A stretch of 64,000 nucleotides of DNA from an uncultured Eubacteriales bacterium (GTDB lineage Bacteria > Bacillota > Clostridia > Lachnospirales > Lachnospiraceae): the NCBI GenBank assembly GCA_951800645.1, contig CATOIK010000014.1, forward strand, positions 1-64,000, written 5' to 3'. Shown piece by piece: positions 61,714 through 64,000 of this stretch. The number at the start of each line of letters is the position of its first letter. Position 1 is the first letter of the stretch. A program made the translations under genes and the position numbers. The notes under the pieces were generated by a model, which did no database searches, was not told where the DNA came from, and saw only the letters and a list, made by a program, of their open reading frames with translations.

Positions 61714-62369
61714 ATGACACGATTACACAATTCTCGTATTTGGTCAAGATTATGTGATACATAAAGAACTGTCGTACCTCCTCCCATAAGCTCCAGCATT
61801 TTTGCCCGGCTTTTCCTTTGAAATGCTTCGTCACCAACAGCCAAAATCTCATCGACAATCAGGATTTCAGGCTGAACGATTGTCGCAACAGAAAATGCCA
61901 AGCGCATCATCATACCTGACGAATAGGTTTTTAATGGCATATCAATGAAATCTCCCAATTCTGAAAATGCCAAAATATCATCAAATTGTTCTTTTAAAAA
62001 GGCTTCTGTATAACCCAAAATTGCACCGTTGAGAAATACATTTTCTCGTCCGGTTAGTTCCGGATCAAAGCCACTGCCTAACTCCAACATAGGAACAATT
62101 CGTCCCTTTACAGAAATTTCTCCCTCTGATGGACGAAAAAGCCCGGATATGATTTTTAATAATGTGCTTTTTCCAGATCCGTTTCTTCCAATAATTCCAA
62201 CCACTTCACCTTTATTTACTTCAAAACTGACATCTTTTAAAGCCCAGAAAGTCTGATAATTACTCTGTCCTTTCAGCCAAGTCACCACCCATTCTTTCAG
62301 ACTGGACACCTTGTTCATATCCATTTTAAAACCCATAGAAATGTGACTTACTTCAATGATTTTCTCCAT
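61644..62369 (-). CDS. Polysaccharide/teichoic acid ABC exporter ATPase (Wzt/TagH-like)
   Basis: A 241-residue ATPase with GRNGSGKSTLLK, the signature TYSSGMMMRLAFSVA and Walker B ILIVDEILAVGD, typical of the O-antigen/teichoic acid export class. It ends at the ABC domain and lacks the C-terminal carbohydrate-binding domain found in some Wzt proteins. Eight bases separate it from the permease. Its 3' end overlaps a glycosyltransferase remnant. Confidence 0.92.
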   Translation of the reverse strand: MEKIIEVSHISMGFKMDMNKVSSLKEWVVTWLKGQSNYQTFWALKDVSFEVNKGEVVGIIGRNGSGKSTLLKIISGLFRPSEGEISVKGRIVPMLELGSGFDPELTGRENVFLNGAILGYTEAFLKEQFDDILAFSELGDFIDMPLKTYSSGMMMRLAFSVATIVQPEILIVDEILAVGDEAFQRKSRAKMLELMGGGTTVLYVSHNLDQIRELCNRVIWLDHGKVVMQGEATEICDAYYI

Positions 62370-62377
62370 CTTTTACC

Positions 62378-63844
62378 TCACAGATATAATACAAACTTAT
62401 CCTGATTTTTCTTAAATACCCAATATCCTAAAACAAAGACAACCACTGCACTTACAATACAGCCAGCATATAATTCTAATGATGGAGCAATACCATCTAA
62501 AAGAATAGACCGCAAAAATGTAATATACTGATACATCGGATTCAGTTTATAAAGTGGCAGCCACACTTCAGGAATAATATCAACAGGATAAAATGTAGGA
62601 GTTAAATACATCCATAGTGTAGATATAATATTCCACAAAAACGAAGTGTCTCTGAAAAACACCATAGCTGTTGACAGCAACAAGGACATGCCTAAACAAA
62701 ATACCAATAAACTTAATAAACCTATCGGAATTAAAAACATAGCTTTTGTTAATGGTAATCCTGTTACAATCATCATAGCGACCAGCGGCAACACTGAGAT
62801 CAATAAGTTAATACTGGATGACAACACCCTTGAAAGAGGATAAATTGCCTTTGGCATATATACTTTATTGATTAAATGACCATTGTCAATAATAGAATTT
62901 AGGCCAAGCCCTACTGCTTCTCCAAAAAAGTTAAATAATATAATACCGCTTAAAAGATATACAATAAAGTTTTCTATACTGGATTTGAAAATCGTAGAAA
63001 AAACCAAATATTGCACAAGCATGGTCAATAAAGGATTTAAAAAGCTCCACAAAACCCCAAGAGCCGAATTCTTATATTTCTTCTTAAAATCTCTGGCAAC
63101 CAACTGACGAATCAAAAAGGAATAAGTTTTTATAATGGATGCAATTCGAATAACTGCATTTTGCTTTTCATTAACAAGACATCGTATTGTCCAGACTCCA
63201 TAAATTGCAAAAGCTCCAATCACGCCCCCAACAATTGACCAATACCAGTTGCCAAACCACCGTGCATCTCGTCCTGATGTAAAATAACAAATTTTTCCTT
63301 CTTTCTCTACTCCATCTACATTAAAAGTATGTCCATTCAAATCAGGAACAGATACTCTACCTGTATCAATACTATTTCCATACCATAATGAAACACCTTG
63401 CTCAACTGGCACATTTTGTGCGGTAATAACAACTGTAATTTCAGACCCTTCCTTAATTTTTATAGGTGTCTCAAAAATAAAATCCTGGTATACATAGTCG
63501 GTAAGCCCCTCCGTTGGAAGAGTTACTTGTCCCAGCTCTGTTTCACTATTATCATACACCTGCAGCAGTAATTCTCCTTGGTTTTGCCGCCCATAATTTC
63601 CAATTAAAAGAGAAACCTTATCTAGCCAATCTACATTTGGCTTCATTGTAAATCTTGTCTGCACACCATCCATCATAACTGCCGCACAATCAGAGGCTGT
63701 AATCGGGTTCGTTGAAATAATCTCGTAAAACAACTGATCCCCTGATGCCCAAAAGAACACACATGCAAACAAAGCGCAACCTATAAGACCTATAATTAGC
63801 CGCTTAACTTCCTCCTGGAATCTCTTCTTTTTATTTTCACTCAT
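62378..63844 (-). CDS. Polysaccharide ABC exporter permease with extracytoplasmic domain (Wzm/TagG-like)
   Basis: A 488-residue protein. The C-terminal 260 residues (from about VARDFKKKYKNSALG) are a normal six-segment ABC-2 permease. In front of it are one membrane segment (about 20-38), an external beta-rich domain of about 160 residues and another segment (about 200-220). The usual Wzm/TagG length is about 260, so this is a fusion. It exports a lipid-linked surface glycan with the next gene's ATPase. Confidence 0.88.
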   Translation of the reverse strand: MSENKKKRFQEEVKRLIIGLIGCALFACVFFWASGDQLFYEIISTNPITASDCAAVMMDGVQTRFTMKPNVDWLDKVSLLIGNYGRQNQGELLLQVYDNSETELGQVTLPTEGLTDYVYQDFIFETPIKIKEGSEITVVITAQNVPVEQGVSLWYGNSIDTGRVSVPDLNGHTFNVDGVEKEGKICYFTSGRDARWFGNWYWSIVGGVIGAFAIYGVWTIRCLVNEKQNAVIRIASIIKTYSFLIRQLVARDFKKKYKNSALGVLWSFLNPLLTMLVQYLVFSTIFKSSIENFIVYLLSGIILFNFFGEAVGLGLNSIIDNGHLINKVYMPKAIYPLSRVLSSSINLLISVLPLVAMMIVTGLPLTKAMFLIPIGLLSLLVFCLGMSLLLSTAMVFFRDTSFLWNIISTLWMYLTPTFYPVDIIPEVWLPLYKLNPMYQYITFLRSILLDGIAPSLELYAGCIVSAVVVFVLGYWVFKKNQDKFVLYL

Positions 63845-63883
63845 GATGTTCTAATCCCTTCATTAGATTTTCCGTTGTCTAAC

Positions 63884-64000
63884 TTATACACCGTTCGGAT
63901 AGCGTTTTAACTGATAAAGGCGTAAGAAACCATAGGGAACACATGCCTTAACTGCTTTCTTAACATACCACTTCAGGGATTGCTTCTGGCTGCCACTTGC
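63884..64000 (-). CDS. 3' end of a gene cut by the window edge, likely glycosyltransferase-associated
   Basis: The last 38 codons and stop (63884-63886) of a frame entering from beyond the window. The tail reads WYVKKAVKACVPYGFLRLY, which is like the basic C-terminal tails of proteins in rhamnan and other surface polysaccharide clusters. Too short to name. Confidence 0.55.
   Translation of the reverse strand, partial: ASGSQKQSLKWYVKKAVKACVPYGFLRLYQLKRYPNGV

Overview
This window reads as chromosome of a spore-forming member of the Firmicutes, class Clostridia, most likely Lachnospiraceae. The evidence is the linked set hup, rqcP, yabP, yabQ, divIC/ftsB, spoIIE-like, tilS, hpt, ftsH, together with an orphan GerA-type germination protein, a VanRS-like two-component system, a DUF4250 protein and strong AGGAGG ribosome binding sites. 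By eye the GC content is about 50-55 percent up to roughly 58.7 kb and clearly lower after that. Almost all genes lie on the minus strand, so that strand is probably the leading one. I see no insertion sequence, CRISPR array, rRNA or phage module.

Layout: 0.2-6.3 kb, a HIT protein and a sugar-importer-like ABC operon with a DUF3798 lipoprotein. 6.5-16 kb, an eight-gene run (response regulator, histidine kinase, large membrane protein, ABC ATPase, ABC permease, SPFH/YdjI-like, YdjG-like and TPM/YdjH-like proteins) that looks like an envelope-stress unit. 16.2-20 kb, ppk and ppx. 20-22.8 kb, pheA, plsC, a small membrane protein and DUF4250. 22.9-31.5 kb, asparaginase (plus strand), a GerA protein, malic enzyme, clpB with a CIRCE operator, an HD hydrolase (plus strand) and an MscS channel. 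31.6-33.1 kb, a LytTR regulator and a Tyr-Leu-Phe-Gly tRNA operon. 33.1-42.6 kb, a GH13 glucosidase and then the conserved ftsH-to-hup block. 42.6-52.1 kb, a GlgX-like pseudoenzyme, exoA, a nucleotidyltransferase, lepB, prs, helicase-loader genes and murC. 52.3-56.8 kb, plus-strand genes for a class A penicillin-binding protein, a membrane protein and a glycosyltransferase. 56.8-64 kb, a Myb-domain/nuclease fusion, a lipid kinase and an AT-rich cell-surface polysaccharide cluster cut by the window edge.

The observation I rate highest is the 277-residue protein at 56851-57684. It carries two eukaryote-style Myb (R2R3-like) repeats joined to a C-terminal domain resembling the WHH nuclease toxins of the HNH/endonuclease VII superfamily. 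Other notable points are a GlgX-family protein in which all four GH13 catalytic motifs are lost, a cluster of DnaA-box-like 9-mers in front of the helicase-loader genes, a SpoIIE-type phosphatase without its membrane domain, and a hairpin that hides the yabP ribosome binding site.
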